A stretch of 13,870 nucleotides of DNA, taken from positions 1-13,870 of the forward strand of contig JAUIKJ010000028.1 in assembly GCA_030430835.1 (NCBI GenBank), in the 5' to 3' direction. This DNA is from Candidatus Hydrogenedentota bacterium. Lineage in GTDB: Bacteria; Hydrogenedentota; Hydrogenedentia; Hydrogenedentales; JAEUWI01. A program made the position numbers and the translations under genes. Under the pieces are notes generated by a model that had not been told where the DNA came from, did no database searches, and worked only from the letters and a program-made list of their open reading frames with translations. Below, piece after piece: positions 1 through 6,920 of this stretch (its first letter is position 1; each line of letters opens with the position of its first letter).

Positions 1-306
1 GACCGCGTCTCCAAGCGTGTACTCAAGCGCAGCCTGCAGGCGCGTCTGCCCCACTACCTGCTCGGCCAGCGGAAACGGGGCTTTGCCCTGCCCATCGACC
101 GCTGGTTTCGCGGCCCGCTGCGTTCGCATTTTCTCGATACCGCGGGCGCGCCGGATGCCCGCTGCAACGCCTTCCTGGATCCACTCGCCATCGCCGGGCT
201 GCTCGCCGATCATAGCGCCGGACGCGAAAACCATGGGCACCGGTTGTGGGCCCTGTTGATGCTCGAGCACTGGCTCCGTGAATGTGCGCCGCCGGTGGTC
301 GTCTAG
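1..306 (+). CDS. asnB: Asparagine synthase (glutamine-hydrolysing), C-terminal end only
   Basis: The frame is open from base 1 and ends at TAG 304-306, giving the last 101 residues. Residues 25-39 read KRGFALPIDRWFRGP, matching the conserved K-x-GF-x-x-P-x-x-x-W-x-R element near the end of the AsnB synthetase domain. The tail RLWALLMLEHWLRE fits the closing helix of the family. AsnB has an N-terminal glutaminase domain and a C-terminal ATP-dependent domain that adenylates aspartate and transfers ammonia. Only part of the second domain is visible, so neither the catalytic Cys nor the ATP-binding loop can be checked. Paralogues also act as amidotransferases in surface-polysaccharide loci, and several nucleotide-sugar genes lie in this window, so a glycan-modifying role is possible. 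The family call is firm but the substrate is not. Confidence 0.88.
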   Translation, partial: DRVSKRVLKRSLQARLPHYLLGQRKRGFALPIDRWFRGPLRSHFLDTAGAPDARCNAFLDPLAIAGLLADHSAGRENHGHRLWALLMLEHWLRECAPPVVV

Positions 307-336
307 GCCCACATGGCGGATGCCGTCGCCGTAAAG

Positions 337-342
337 TACAAT
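337..342 (+). promoter_or_regulatory. Candidate -10 element upstream of the transglutaminase-like gene
   Basis: TACAAT lies 28 bases before the chosen ATG at 370, in the short gap after asnB. The expected -35 position (about 314-319, TGGCGG) is a poor match. The call rests on the -10 hexamer, which recurs exactly before ilvC (9234-9239). Confidence 0.3.
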
Positions 343-369
343 AAACCCAAACGTACCTGGAAGCCCATC

Positions 370-1800
370 ATGCAACGCATTGCCCTGATCGCAGCCGCAC
401 TCTTCGTCGCGCTGCCCCTCCTTGCTGACGATGTCGATATCGAGCCCCTGCTCGGCGAAAATTGGTACGGACTGTACCTCAACGGGCAGAAGACTGGCTT
501 TGCCGTGAACCGGATCGCCCGCGACGACGACGGCGTCGTCACCGTCTCCGAAGAGGCCCAGTTCAAGGTGAACATGGTCGGCGCGCGCCAGGACATGCGT
601 ATCCTCTCCGAACGTCGCTACGCGCCGGACGGCAGCCTCATCAGTATCCAGTCGGAAGTCAATGATCCCTCCGGCGCATCGCGCTTCGACGCAAAGGTCG
701 ACGGCGACACCATGCACCTCGTGAGTGTCCTCGGCGGCAATGAGAAGACCTCCGATCTGCCGCGCCCGCGGGAGCGGCTTGTGGATTCGGTCAAGCATGC
801 ACGGTGGGTCCGTACCAATCCCTCCATTGGCGACTCCATCGCGTACACCCTCTTTGAACCGATGTACGAAAAGGAGATCTCCGGGGTCAGCACCATCACC
901 GCCATCGAGGGGCGGGTCTTCGACGGCGTGCCCACGCAGGTCTACAAGATCGATTCCACCCTTGACGTCATGGGCATCGACTCCACCACCTGGGTCGCGG
1001 AATCCGGGCAAACCCTGGAAGACGTGGTCGCCGGCATCATCACGATGCGCCTTGAACCCGAGGAACAGGCCCGCGACGTGAACTACAGCAACGACGTCAT
1101 CGTATCCAATGCCGCCCTGGTCGAAGACGCAATCCCCGATCCGCGCCGGCGAAAGGAACTGACCTTGCTCCTGCGCGGCCCGCTTGACGATGATCATCTC
1201 TTCAGCGACAGCCGCCAGCATATCGCGGCGGTGGAGAATGGTTTCCGCTTCCACGCCACCCTGCCCACCCTGGAAGGCTTCGAGCCGGAATCCCTGCCAA
1301 TCACCGAGGCCGAGGTCCGGCAGTGGCTCCAGCCCACCCTCTACGTGCAGAGCGACCACCCCAACATCGTGGCGAAGGCGGAGGAGATCGTCGGCGGGGA
1401 GACCGACAGTTTCACCATTGCGCGCAAGCTCTGCAACTGGGTCAACGCCAACATGCGCAGCGCCTTCTCCGCGCGACTCTCCAATGCGGTCGAGGTCCTT
1501 GATCATCTCGAGGGCGATTGCACCGAGCACAGTGTGCTCTTCATCGCGCTCGCCCGCGCAGCCGGCCTGCCCGCGCGCGAGGTCGCCGGCCTCGTCTATG
1601 TCGACGGCGTGCAGCGCGGCTTCTATTTTCATCAGTGGGCCAAAGTCTGGATCGGCCGTTGGATCGATGTCGACCCCACCTTTAACCAGCCCCTCGCCGA
1701 TACCACCCATATCAAGCTGGCCGAAGGCGACCTCTTCCAGCAGGCGCGTCTGATTCCCATCATCGGCAATCTCCGTATCGAAGTCGTGGATACCCCCTGA
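370..1800 (+). CDS. Secreted transglutaminase-like (papain-fold) protein
   Basis: A 476-residue protein. An ATG at 313 is in frame, but the ATG at 370 is preferred. It follows GGAAG (359-363) at 6-base spacing and opens a Sec signal peptide, MQRIALIAAALFVALPLLA, with likely cleavage after residue 19. Residues about 27-340 form a family-typical N-terminal region (YGLYLNGQKTGF near residues 33-44). Residues about 340-470 carry the transglutaminase core, with Cys384 in GDCTEHS, His421 in FHQWAKVW and Asp435 in IDVDPTF. That is a complete Cys-His-Asp triad, so an active peptidase or transferase is plausible. The C-terminus shows no membrane segment. The stop overlaps the next gene's start (TGATG at 1798-1802), implying translational coupling with the YdbH-like protein. 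The substrate is unknown; envelope proteins or peptidoglycan-linked peptides are guesses from location. Confidence 0.82.
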   Translation: MQRIALIAAALFVALPLLADDVDIEPLLGENWYGLYLNGQKTGFAVNRIARDDDGVVTVSEEAQFKVNMVGARQDMRILSERRYAPDGSLISIQSEVNDPSGASRFDAKVDGDTMHLVSVLGGNEKTSDLPRPRERLVDSVKHARWVRTNPSIGDSIAYTLFEPMYEKEISGVSTITAIEGRVFDGVPTQVYKIDSTLDVMGIDSTTWVAESGQTLEDVVAGIITMRLEPEEQARDVNYSNDVIVSNAALVEDAIPDPRRRKELTLLLRGPLDDDHLFSDSRQHIAAVENGFRFHATLPTLEGFEPESLPITEAEVRQWLQPTLYVQSDHPNIVAKAEEIVGGETDSFTIARKLCNWVNANMRSAFSARLSNAVEVLDHLEGDCTEHSVLFIALARAAGLPAREVAGLVYVDGVQRGFYFHQWAKVWIGRWIDVDPTFNQPLADTTHIKLAEGDLFQQARLIPIIGNLRIEVVDTP

Positions 1801-4724
1801 TGCAGGACGCCGCGGCAAAACAGGGACGCGGCCGCCGCATCGGTTGTCTGGTCGTCGTGCTGGTGCTGCTGCTGGCGCCCGTACTTAGTTGCCTCGTCTT
1901 CGGCGCAACGCTCCAGCGCACGCTCGTGCGGTCAGCGCTCACGTCGACGCTGAAGGCGGAGGTCGGCTTACTCTCCGCGGACTTGATCGGCGGTATCGCG
2001 CTCGATCAGCTGCGGGTCGCACAACCGGCCACAGACCCCACGAAGCCCCCCGCAATTTCCGCCGAGTCGGTCACCATCGACTACGCGCTCTTCCCCGAGG
2101 ACGGTCGCTACGTGAACCGGCTTAACGCCGAGGATCTCCGCATCGCCCTGCTCCGCGATGCGGACGGCACGCGAAACTTCGCGTTCCTGGTCGACTTCCT
2201 CACGGCCCCCGCATCCGGCATGGACCCCATGATGCTCATGCCGCGCGAACTTACCCTCGCGCCCGTCGCGATCCAGGCCAGCGCGCCCGATTGGGATCTG
2301 CAACTCGGCGGACTCACCGTGACCGGCGCACTGGAAACGGAAGAACATTCCAGCCTCAAGCTCTCCGCCCCCGCCGTCACCGGCCAGTGGCGTCTTGAAG
2401 GCGTCGTCGGGGAAAGCCCGCTCAACGGCGCCGTAGACCTCGCCCTCGATCGGCAAGGCGGCGACTTGAGCGTGGAAGGCACCCTGAAACTTGACGAGCT
2501 CGCCGCGGTGGACGCGTCCGCCGTGCTACAACTCGGCGAGACCACCACCGCCTTCGACATCGACGTGCGCGAAGCCGCCTTCACCCAGGCGCTCTGGGGT
2601 CGTCTTCTCCGCGATCTCGCGGGTGTGCCCCTGCACTTCGATTCGCTCGACGTATCCGGTGCCGCATTCAAGGGCGCCGTGGAGAACGACATCCTCCACC
2701 TCGATGCGGCCAGCCTGCGCGGCGAGGCCCTCGGCGTGGTCGTGGGCGATGACGCGCAGACCTACTATCAGGGCGACGCCGTGCTCGCGCTCTCCGGCGC
2801 ACTCGGCGGCGCCGAAGACACCTTCACCGCCGAACTCGAACTCACGCCTGGCGGCGCGCTCACGGTGGAGGCCGCTGGTCCCCCCGACGCCTTCCGGGCC
2901 AAGGTGGCAACCGGCACCTGGGAAATCGAAGCCATGCGCGCCGCCCTGCCCGAAGCCTACCGCGAAAGCCTCGACCTCTGGCCCGCGCTTGCCGCGGTGC
3001 AGCTCGATGGTGACGTCGCCCGCGCCAAGGACGTGCTTACGGGCAGCCTCAAAACCACCCCGCAGCTTCAAAGCGAAGGCGGCACCGCGCCGGAGATCCA
3101 GTCCGAATGGCGCATCGAACTGAACAGCGGCGACCTCATGGCGTCCACATACACCGGCATGCTGCTCGCCCAGGCGAGCGGCACCGCGCGCGTCGAGTTC
3201 TCCGGCACCGGCGCCAACCTCGGCGATGCCAAGGTACACCTGGAGCAGACCCCCATCGGCGCGTGGTACCGCATGTGGCAGGGCGAAGCCCTGAGCGACA
3301 TCGATGCGATCTTGAGCGGCGACATCCACGCGGGCCCCATCACGAACGACGACCTGCCGCTTAGCCTCAAACTCGATGGAACCATCGCCGGGCTCGGCAG
3401 CAACGCCCTGTCCGTCCAGGCCTCCGGCGGCGGACGCTACGGCCTGGCCTCGAAGGCCTTGCGCGACCTCAACCTCAACTTTGGGTTCGGCGAAATCGGC
3501 AACCTGAGCGTTAAGAACGCCGCCTTCGCGACCGATCCCCGCAACGTCTCCGGCGGGCTCAGTGCGGACCTCGACCTCGATTACGCCGGCGCGGCCCTCG
3601 GGATGCGCGAGCTCCACGGCACCGCGACGCTGAATGCCCGCCTCGGCTGGGACGGCAAGAAGGTCCTCTTGAACAATCTGAAGGCCGTCGGCGACACCCT
3701 GGGCTACGGCGACCTCTTCTTGCCCTACGGCACGGAAAGCACCCTCACCGGTGTCCTGACCTACGAACCCGCGGCGGCGCGCGCGACCATTGCCCCGCTC
3801 GATGTCGCGCTCATGGCCGGTACGAGCATCCGCGCGAACACCCTCGGCATGACCTTCGGCGACAAGCCCGTCCTCGAAGCGACCGCCGTGAACGTCGAGA
3901 CCGATCTCGCCCTGCTCGTCGCCCGCGAATACCTCGCCGGCGCCGACGCCGAGATGACCGTGGCCCTGAAAGACCTCCAGGTCGCCGGCGGCCAGCCGCG
4001 CGCCGGCGTCGAGGCCGCCCTTGCCGCCACCACCCTCATCCTGCCGAACACCCTCTCCGTCCTCCGGGGCGTCGAGGCCCAGCTTGCCTTCGCCTACGAC
4101 GGCGGCATGGACGGCGGCGGCACGGTCGCCGTCGAGGAACTCGAAGCCGCCGGCACCACCCTCCACGACCTCAACAGCGAGGTCCAGTGCAAGGGCACCA
4201 CCATCACCCTCGAAGGCCTGCGCACCAAGCTCTTCGCGGGCAACGTCGTGGCCACCATCGCCGCCGATCTCGGCAGCGAAACCCTGCAGGCCACCGTCAA
4301 GGCCACCGGCGAGCAGATCGATCTCGCCGTGTTCACCGAAGAGTTCGAGCCACCCCAGGTCGAGCTGACCGGCAAGGTGTACGGCAGCGTCTCCGCTGCG
4401 CTCACGCCCACCGGCATCACCGCGATGGAGGTCGACCTCGAATCCACCGAAGACTTCAGCCTCAACCGCGAGATCGTCGAAGACCTGCTCAAGTCGCAGG
4501 AGGGCGGCGCCATGTCCGATCGCGTCATGGATAAGGTTCTCAAGAAGATGCTCGGCGACGCGCCGCAGCGCCCCTTCGATCGCGCCGCGCTCACCCTCAA
4601 TCTGCAGGACGACGGCCGCGTCGGCGGCGAGGCCCGCCTCGAAAGTTCCGACCTGAATCTCACCGTCGCCATCGCCGCCGACCCCGAAGCAATACTCGCC
4701 GCACTTCGCGCGCGGCAAGAGTAA
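1800..4724 (+). CDS. ydbH: YdbH/AsmA-like intermembrane lipid-transport bridge protein
   Basis: A 974-residue protein with a short basic N-terminus (GRGRR, residues 9-13) and one membrane helix at about residues 14-36. The rest is a long exported region of alternating short strands, such as repeated 'L-x-L-x-G-x-L' and 'DGRVGGEARLES' stretches. Such regions are typical of AsmA/YdbH proteins that fold into a hydrophobic groove across the periplasm. The C-terminal section (from about residue 830: IDLAVF, ELTGKVYGSVSAAL, then FDRAALTLNLQDDGRVGG and an NLTVAIAADPEAILAALR ending) resembles the DctA-YdbH domain. In E. coli YdbH (about 880 residues) joins the inner membrane to the YnbE lipoprotein to carry lipids, with YdbL as modulator. 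The next gene here looks like YnbE plus YdbL, which is the strongest support for YdbH over other AsmA-like families. The start shares one base with the previous stop. No good Shine-Dalgarno is seen, consistent with coupling. Confidence 0.7.
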   Translation: MQDAAAKQGRGRRIGCLVVVLVLLLAPVLSCLVFGATLQRTLVRSALTSTLKAEVGLLSADLIGGIALDQLRVAQPATDPTKPPAISAESVTIDYALFPEDGRYVNRLNAEDLRIALLRDADGTRNFAFLVDFLTAPASGMDPMMLMPRELTLAPVAIQASAPDWDLQLGGLTVTGALETEEHSSLKLSAPAVTGQWRLEGVVGESPLNGAVDLALDRQGGDLSVEGTLKLDELAAVDASAVLQLGETTTAFDIDVREAAFTQALWGRLLRDLAGVPLHFDSLDVSGAAFKGAVENDILHLDAASLRGEALGVVVGDDAQTYYQGDAVLALSGALGGAEDTFTAELELTPGGALTVEAAGPPDAFRAKVATGTWEIEAMRAALPEAYRESLDLWPALAAVQLDGDVARAKDVLTGSLKTTPQLQSEGGTAPEIQSEWRIELNSGDLMASTYTGMLLAQASGTARVEFSGTGANLGDAKVHLEQTPIGAWYRMWQGEALSDIDAILSGDIHAGPITNDDLPLSLKLDGTIAGLGSNALSVQASGGGRYGLASKALRDLNLNFGFGEIGNLSVKNAAFATDPRNVSGGLSADLDLDYAGAALGMRELHGTATLNARLGWDGKKVLLNNLKAVGDTLGYGDLFLPYGTESTLTGVLTYEPAAARATIAPLDVALMAGTSIRANTLGMTFGDKPVLEATAVNVETDLALLVAREYLAGADAEMTVALKDLQVAGGQPRAGVEAALAATTLILPNTLSVLRGVEAQLAFAYDGGMDGGGTVAVEELEAAGTTLHDLNSEVQCKGTTITLEGLRTKLFAGNVVATIAADLGSETLQATVKATGEQIDLAVFTEEFEPPQVELTGKVYGSVSAALTPTGITAMEVDLESTEDFSLNREIVEDLLKSQEGGAMSDRVMDKVLKKMLGDAPQRPFDRAALTLNLQDDGRVGGEARLESSDLNLTVAIAADPEAILAALRARQE

Positions 4725-4730
4725 AAAGAA

Positions 4731-4760
4731 TTCGCTTGCGGCCCTGCCCGCAAGTAAAAT
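4731..4760 (+). promoter_or_regulatory. Candidate promoter and hairpin between the YdbH-like gene and the lipoprotein gene
   Basis: TAAAAT (4755-4760) could be a -10, with TTCGCT (4731-4736) as a weak -35 at 18-base spacing. A 7-bp inverted repeat, CTTGCGG (4735-4741) and CCGCAAG (4747-4753), sits inside it, 10 bases after the ydbH stop. There is no T-run, so termination would be inefficient at best. It may instead moderate read-through or protect the mRNA end. The 92-base gap contrasts with the overlapping upstream pair and suggests that the lipoprotein can be transcribed separately. Confidence 0.3.
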
Positions 4761-4816
4761 GAATTGAATACGGCCCATAGGGGAGTCGTCTGGTTCGTAA
4801 ACAGGGAGATCCAGCC

Positions 4817-5488
4817 ATGCGTAAAATTCTTACAGCCGCTGCTCTGGCCTTCGCCATCGTGGGCTGTGTCGTTATACCCAAGGAAATGGACATCCACGTT
4901 ACCTTGGACATCCGCCACATCCAGGAGCAGGCCTCCGACGTGCTCAACTTTATCGAAGGCACGAGTGATTCGCTGCCCGTCGCCGAGACCGCCGGGTCGA
5001 ACTCCATGTTCCAGCGCGCCATCGACGCCCTCGACCCCATGCCCAAGGCCTACGCCGCCGAACTCAACACCGTCTCCCCGATGGTGAAGGAAATCGCCAC
5101 CCGCATGCGTGACCGAAACGCCGCCGTCGACGCACTCAAGAAGAGCGGCTGCGCCGGTGAGAGCAACCGCGGCTACCTCGAACTGCGCGACTGCGCTGAC
5201 CTCGCCGACGACGCCAAGAAGAACGAGGCGCAGAAGGTCATCGCCGACGACAACAAGGACCGCAAGGCCCTCTACAAGGAAATCGCCCGCCTCAACAGCG
5301 AAGACCAGGACGTCAACGTCGGCACCATCGAAACCGTCTACGCGATGGAACACCTCAACCGCGCCAAGTCCGGCGAAGCTGTCCAACTCCCCGCCGGCGG
5401 CAAGGAATTCGACGAAGTGAAATCCAGCCCCCTCGGCCAGAAGCTCGGCGGCGCCTGCCAGCCCGGCGCCTGGGTCGTCATCCCCTAA
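4817..5488 (+). CDS. ydbL: Lipoprotein combining YnbE-like and YdbL-like (DUF1318) regions
   Basis: A 223-residue protein. ATG 4817 follows GGGAG (4804-4808) at 8-base spacing. Residues 1-17 are a lipoprotein signal with lipobox IVGC, so Cys17 would be acylated. Residues 17-48 (PKEMDIHVTLDIRHIQ, then VLNFIEG) resemble the mature part of E. coli YnbE, the small outer-membrane lipoprotein that caps YdbH by strand addition. Residues about 89-198 match DUF1318/YdbL: GCAGESNRGYLELRD (111-125), then a helical run with DNKDRKALYKEIARLN (145-160), then an NRAKSGEAV motif (181-189). A second PGAWV motif (217-221) ends the chain. In E. coli YnbE and YdbL are separate proteins. Here both functions appear on one lipid-anchored chain directly behind ydbH. 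Extra cysteines at 112, 126 and 214 could form disulfides. DUF1318 is well supported; the YnbE resemblance is short and needs a profile search. Confidence 0.75.
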   Translation: MRKILTAAALAFAIVGCVVIPKEMDIHVTLDIRHIQEQASDVLNFIEGTSDSLPVAETAGSNSMFQRAIDALDPMPKAYAAELNTVSPMVKEIATRMRDRNAAVDALKKSGCAGESNRGYLELRDCADLADDAKKNEAQKVIADDNKDRKALYKEIARLNSEDQDVNVGTIETVYAMEHLNRAKSGEAVQLPAGGKEFDEVKSSPLGQKLGGACQPGAWVVIP

Positions 5489-5510
5489 GCCCCAGACCAG
5501 TACAAACAAC

Positions 5511-5547
5511 AACGCGGGCCGGATTCACCAAGAATCCGGCCCGCGTT
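5511..5547. terminator. Perfect 16-bp hairpin, bidirectional Rho-independent terminator
   Basis: AACGCGGGCCGGATTC (5511-5526), loop ACCAA (5527-5531), and GAATCCGGCCCGCGTT (5532-5547) pair perfectly. On the + strand it is followed by TCGTTTCGT. On the - strand it is followed by GTTGTTTGT. It lies 22 bases after the lipoprotein stop (+) and 15 bases after the stop of the small - strand ORF, so it can end both convergent transcripts. Confidence 0.88.
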
Positions 5548-5562
5548 TCGTTTCGTGCAGAA

Positions 5563-5658
5563 TCAAATTCCGAAGATCGACAGGAATGCATCCAGCACCG
5601 TGAGGAAGATGGAAACGGAGATGTCGATGATGTCGCCAATGAGATCGAGAATGTTCAC
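5563..5658 (-). CDS. Small acidic hydrophobic protein (31 aa), GTG start, unrecognised
   Basis: A short frame with a GTG start at 5658-5656 and TGA ending at 5563. The ribosome-binding site AAAAGGAG (5672-5665) is the best-placed Shine-Dalgarno in the window, 6 bases before the GTG. The product begins MNILDLIGDIIDIS and ends DAFLSIFGI. It has four Asp (5, 9, 12, 23), no Lys, Arg, His, Glu or Cys, and is otherwise Ile/Leu/Phe/Val-rich. The Asp spacing of 3-4 residues puts 5, 9 and 12 on one helical face, so it is an amphipathic or membrane-inserting helix. A terminator hairpin begins 15 bases downstream. Strong RBS, tight ORF and terminator together argue for a real gene. The function is unknown. 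Options are a membrane-associated micropeptide, a toxin-like peptide (though those usually carry basic residues) or a subunit of a larger membrane complex. I do not recognise a family. Confidence 0.6.
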   Translation of the reverse strand: MNILDLIGDIIDISVSIFLTVLDAFLSIFGI

Positions 5659-5693
5659 GGAGTACTCCTTTTGAGGTAGTTCGATAACCGTAG

Positions 5694-5724
5694 ATAGTAG
5701 ACCACCCGGCCGTAAGAAACGCAA
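5694..5724 (-). promoter_or_regulatory. Weak candidate promoter for the 31-aa ORF
   Basis: On the - strand TTGCGT (5724-5719) and TACTAT (5699-5694) are separated by 19 bases, longer than ideal. The site is about 35 bases upstream of the GTG start. It lies in the gap between the neuA stop and the ORF, so read-through from the neuBA transcript is an equally good explanation for expression. Confidence 0.25.
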
Positions 5725-5744
5725 GGGTGAAACGGCCGCCTGCG

Positions 5745-6920
5745 CTACGCCCCGCGCGCCGTCAGGATACGCTCGACGAACTCACGCAACGCGCCCGATC
5801 CGCCGGGCGTGCTCAGGTGCAGGTGCACCGCGCCGCGCACCTGCGTGGATACGGCGTCCGCCGGACAGGCGCTCAGCCCCGCGCGCTGCACCACCGGCAA
5901 GTCGTTGAGGTCGTCCCCGAGGTACGCGAGGTTTTCCCAGGTGAGCCCGTGCCGCATCAGGATGCCCTCAATCACGGCGACCTTGTCCTTCGCGCCCTGG
6001 TGGATCTCGTCCACCTTCAGCTTCGCCGCGCGGCGCGCGTTCAGTTCACGGTCTTCCTGCGTCACGATGCCGCGCAGGATACCCGCGTCCCGGAGGAGGT
6101 CCATCGCCTTGCCGTCGCGCGTGTTGAACTTCTTCAGCTCGTCGCCGTTCTCCGAGTAGTACATCCCGGCGTCCGTCAGGCAACCATCGAGGTCGGTCAG
6201 CACGATCTTGATCTTTTGTATCCGCGCATCCAGGTCCGGCTCCGCGCCGCGCAGCCGCCGCGACAGCAGACCCTCGATAATCGTCCAGTCCGCCCAGTCG
6301 TCCAGTTCGAAGTAGGTGTCTTCCGGCATCTCGATGGCGCGAATGCGCCCGCCGATACGGCAGCGATCCGCCAGCAGACGCTCCCGGCTGGTGATGTAGA
6401 ACGCGCCGTTCTCCACCAGGAAACCCTCGGCATCCTGCCGCCGCGGACGTTGCTGCGGGTCATAGTTCTCCGGCGTGGCAAGCCGATCCTCCGACTGCCG
6501 CCAGCGGAAGCGCGTCTGCCGCACCACGCTCAGCGCGCTGTCGCACGCGCCGGACAACACCGCCTGACAGCCCGCCTCCAGATCCGCCGCCGTGAGCAGG
6601 GGAGAGGTCGCCTGCAACAGCGCCAGGTGATCGAAGTCCACGCGTTCCGCAAAGTCGAAGAGCACCGACTCCGTCGAGGCCGCATCCGTCGCCGTCGCCG
6701 GATCCCGCCCGATGACCTGCACCTTGCTCAGGCCCAGCCCGCGCACCGCGCCCGCGATGCCGTCATCGTCCGTGGCGACATATACCGCGTCCACGGACGC
6801 ACAGTCCTGCGCCGCGCGGCAGACCCAATAGATCAGCGGCTTGCCCAGCAGCGGCCGGATATTCTTCCCGGGGATGCCCTTGCTACCGCCGCGCGCGGGT
6901 ACCAGCGCCACGAGGCTCAT
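5745..6920 (-). CDS. neuA: Fused CMP-nonulosonate synthetase and KdsC-type HAD phosphatase
   Basis: A 391-residue two-domain enzyme. Residues 1-225 are a cytidylyltransferase of the NeuA family. ALVPARGGSKGIPGKN (5-20) is the CTP-binding signature, LLQATSPLL is at 101-109, and the domain ends near ELDDWADW. Residues 236-391 are a HAD phosphatase like KdsC: DLDGCLTD (243-250, nucleophile Asp243 and Asp245), Thr287, Lys313 in QGAKDK, GDDLND (335-340), and a GGSGALRE C-terminal motif (373-380). All four HAD motifs are intact. The first half activates a nonulosonic (sialic-type) acid with CTP. The second could remove a 9-phosphate first, as in the Neu5Ac-9-P/KDN-9-P route. The ATG overlaps the neuB stop by four bases (ATGA, 6917-6920), so the two are translationally coupled. 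The same domain order occurs in animal CMAS, where the HAD part lacks normal activity. The exact sugar is not determined. Confidence 0.88.
   Translation of the reverse strand: MSLVALVPARGGSKGIPGKNIRPLLGKPLIYWVCRAAQDCASVDAVYVATDDDGIAGAVRGLGLSKVQVIGRDPATATDAASTESVLFDFAERVDFDHLALLQATSPLLTAADLEAGCQAVLSGACDSALSVVRQTRFRWRQSEDRLATPENYDPQQRPRRQDAEGFLVENGAFYITSRERLLADRCRIGGRIRAIEMPEDTYFELDDWADWTIIEGLLSRRLRGAEPDLDARIQKIKIVLTDLDGCLTDAGMYYSENGDELKKFNTRDGKAMDLLRDAGILRGIVTQEDRELNARRAAKLKVDEIHQGAKDKVAVIEGILMRHGLTWENLAYLGDDLNDLPVVQRAGLSACPADAVSTQVRGAVHLHLSTPGGSGALREFVERILTARGA

Noticed and set aside
2526..4778. A 750-codon open frame on the - strand inside the YdbH-like gene
   Set aside because: It is a shadow of the GC-rich + strand gene. 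Its translation is low-complexity Gly/Glu/Val and shows no motif or sensible start context.
5707..5738. Inverted repeat CGGCCGT...ACGGCCG behind the neuA stop as a terminator
   Set aside because: The stem is only 7 bp with an 18-base loop and no T-run on the - strand. Termination is not supported.
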